Source: Verrucomicrobiales bacterium
Lineage (GTDB): Bacteria; Verrucomicrobiota; Verrucomicrobiia; Verrucomicrobiales; DEV007
Reading direction: 5' to 3'
NCBI GenBank assembly: GCA_020852405.1
Contig: JADZAX010000248.1
Coordinates: 1-35,134 of the forward strand
Length of the DNA: 35,134 bases
The notes under the pieces: generated by a model
The model's database searches: none
What the model was told of the DNA's origin: nothing
What the model saw: the letters and a program-made list of their open reading frames with translations, nothing else
In this document: one piece after another, positions 34,028 through 35,134 of the stretch
How the letters are laid out: the number at the start of each line of letters is the position of its first letter
How positions within the stretch are numbered: the stretch's first letter is position 1
Program-made: the position numbers and the translations under genes

Positions 34028-35134
34028 ATGCCCCTTCCCTTGTTCTTCCGATCCGCCGCGCTTTGGGCTGGCTTGTTTTCTCTGGGAATGTCATTTTCTC
34101 CTCCGGTCCTCGCCGACTCTGTGGAGGGAAAGCCCATGGACGACTCCGTGGCCGCGGAACTGGCATCCTTCACCCTGCATCCCGGTTTGGAGATCGCGCT
34201 CTTCGCCGATGAGACCAATGGTGTCGCGAACCCCGTGGCCCTGCAGTGGGACCATCGCGGACGGCTCTGGGTGCTCTGCACGCTGGCCTATGCCCAGCTC
34301 CAGCCGGGGCAGTTGCCGGATGACAAACTCTTCATCCTGGAGGACCGCGACGGCGATGGCCGGGCTGATCATACCTCTGTGTTTGCCTCGGGACTGAACA
34401 TGCCCTCCGGATTCGTGCTGGGGCCCGATGGCGTCTACCTGGGAGAGAGCGAAGACCTGGTCCGGCTCCGCGACACCGATGGTGATGACAAGGCAGATGT
34501 CCGCGAGGTTGTCCTGACCGGATTTGGCACGGCGGACACCCATCAGAACATCCGCAACCTGACCTGGGGGCCCGATGGCACGCTGGCCTTTTGTCAGGGA
34601 CTGCACACCGAGTCGCACGTGGAAACCCCCTGGGGACTGGTCGGCGGTGACACCGCGGGCTTTTGGAGGTTCCACCCCGTGACGATGCGGCTTGAACCTT
34701 TCTGCTTCCCGGCCCTCGCCAGTCAGAACCCCTGTGGCGTGGCCTTTGACCGGTGGGGGGCGATGTTTGTCAAAAGCAACAACAAGGAAGTGGGGTTCGT
34801 CACTCCGGGGCTGATCCCGACGACGCACCAGCTCGATCTTATGGCGGTTTCCAACATCGGGAGCACTCCGGGGAAGAGCATGGGTGGTGAGATCGCGGAA
34901 TCCGGCCATCTGCCGGAGTGGTTGCGCGGGCAACTCCTCATCGCGGGCTATTACTCCCACCACATTCACAGCTTTACCCTCCAGCCCGAAGGCGCCGGTT
35001 TCCGCCGCGTTGAACCCGTGGAGCTCCTCCGCTCGACCCACCAAAGTTTCCGGCCGGTGGAAATCCGTCTCGGTCCGGAAGGGGCGCTCTATGTCGCCGA
35101 TTGGTACAATCCCATCATCGGGCATTATCAGGCC
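34028..35134 (+). CDS. PVC-type propeller dehydrogenase, 3'-truncated by window edge
   Basis: The frame is open from the ATG at 34028 to the end of the window (369 codons, no stop). A signal peptide (MPLPLFFRSAALWAGLFSLG, cleavage near VLADS) is followed by a sorbosone-dehydrogenase-like propeller of the TIGR02604 type: FTLHPGLEIALFADETNGVA, GRLWVLCTLAYAQ, ILEDRDGDGRADH, VRLRDTDGDDKAD with Ca-binding-like DxDGDGxAD loops, and GALYVADWYNPIIGHYQ at the end. HEAT repeats and a cytochrome c or other electron-carrier domain would be expected beyond the window. It is related to the dehydrogenase parts of the proteins at 5384-7984 and 19441-23958. It lies 20 nt after the SGNH-like gene, probably cotranscribed. 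Confidence 0.87.
   Translation, partial: MPLPLFFRSAALWAGLFSLGMSFSPPVLADSVEGKPMDDSVAAELASFTLHPGLEIALFADETNGVANPVALQWDHRGRLWVLCTLAYAQLQPGQLPDDKLFILEDRDGDGRADHTSVFASGLNMPSGFVLGPDGVYLGESEDLVRLRDTDGDDKADVREVVLTGFGTADTHQNIRNLTWGPDGTLAFCQGLHTESHVETPWGLVGGDTAGFWRFHPVTMRLEPFCFPALASQNPCGVAFDRWGAMFVKSNNKEVGFVTPGLIPTTHQLDLMAVSNIGSTPGKSMGGEIAESGHLPEWLRGQLLIAGYYSHHIHSFTLQPEGAGFRRVEPVELLRSTHQSFRPVEIRLGPEGALYVADWYNPIIGHYQA

Noticed and set aside
1-35134. Mobile elements, integrases, tRNA genes, CRISPR arrays or attachment sites
   Set aside because: None was recognised on either strand; the only repeats found are the internal protein duplication and short inverted repeats.

Overview
The window reads as a chromosome segment of a PVC-superphylum bacterium, most likely a Verrucomicrobiota member. 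The basis is family content: a DUF1587/1592/1588/1585 cytochrome protein beside a DUF1552 protein, several 'membrane-bound dehydrogenase domain' (TIGR02604-type) propellers, clustered sulfatases, and starts that almost all lack a Shine-Dalgarno sequence. G+C is high and coding density is above 95 percent. No rRNA, tRNA, CRISPR array, phage gene or insertion sequence was seen. Genus placement is not possible from this sequence alone.

Layout. (1) 1-5377, plus strand: urea carboxylase (its first few residues lie outside the window) overlapping allophanate hydrolase, i.e. an ATP-dependent urea amidolyase for nitrogen scavenging. (2) 5384-31057, minus strand: a long block of tightly spaced genes, nearly all with signal peptides, convergent with the urea genes with only 6 nt between stop codons. 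Read in its own direction it runs ThuA protein, sialate O-acetylesterase, three sulfatases, a 1505-residue five-domain fusion, a sulfatase relic with its middle deleted, polysaccharide deacetylase, beta-propeller, unknown secreted protein, SGNH hydrolase, alpha/beta hydrolase, DUF1592-type diheme protein, DUF1552 protein, SGNH hydrolase, and a dehydrogenase-HEAT-cytochrome c-discoidin protein. (3) 31184-31651, minus strand: a Gre-like transcription factor gene, then a 407-nt divergent intergenic region. (4) 32059-35134, plus strand: polyphosphate kinase 2, an SGNH-like protein lacking the usual catalytic residues, and a second propeller dehydrogenase cut by the window end.

How it may work together (inference). 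The minus-strand block looks like an exported toolkit for removing sulfate, acetyl and other acyl groups from decorated polysaccharide, coupled to periplasmic redox proteins that could oxidise the released sugars and pass electrons to c-type heme or a type 1 copper centre. No glycoside hydrolase, SusC/SusD-type transporter or formylglycine-generating enzyme is visible, so chain cleavage, uptake and sulfatase maturation must be encoded elsewhere.

Most notable points: the ThuA/discoidin/SGNH/dehydrogenase/cupredoxin fusion; recurrent pairing of SGNH-like domains lacking their nucleophile with propeller dehydrogenases (fused in one case, adjacent in another); a sulfatase reduced to its two ends with a perfect 10-bp inverted repeat at the junction; a sulfatase whose formylglycine motif has Thr in place of Pro; an internal duplication of about 250 residues in the DUF1592-type protein; and a chain of ATGA-overlapping mini-ORFs, with the one strong Shine-Dalgarno I found, ahead of the acetylesterase.
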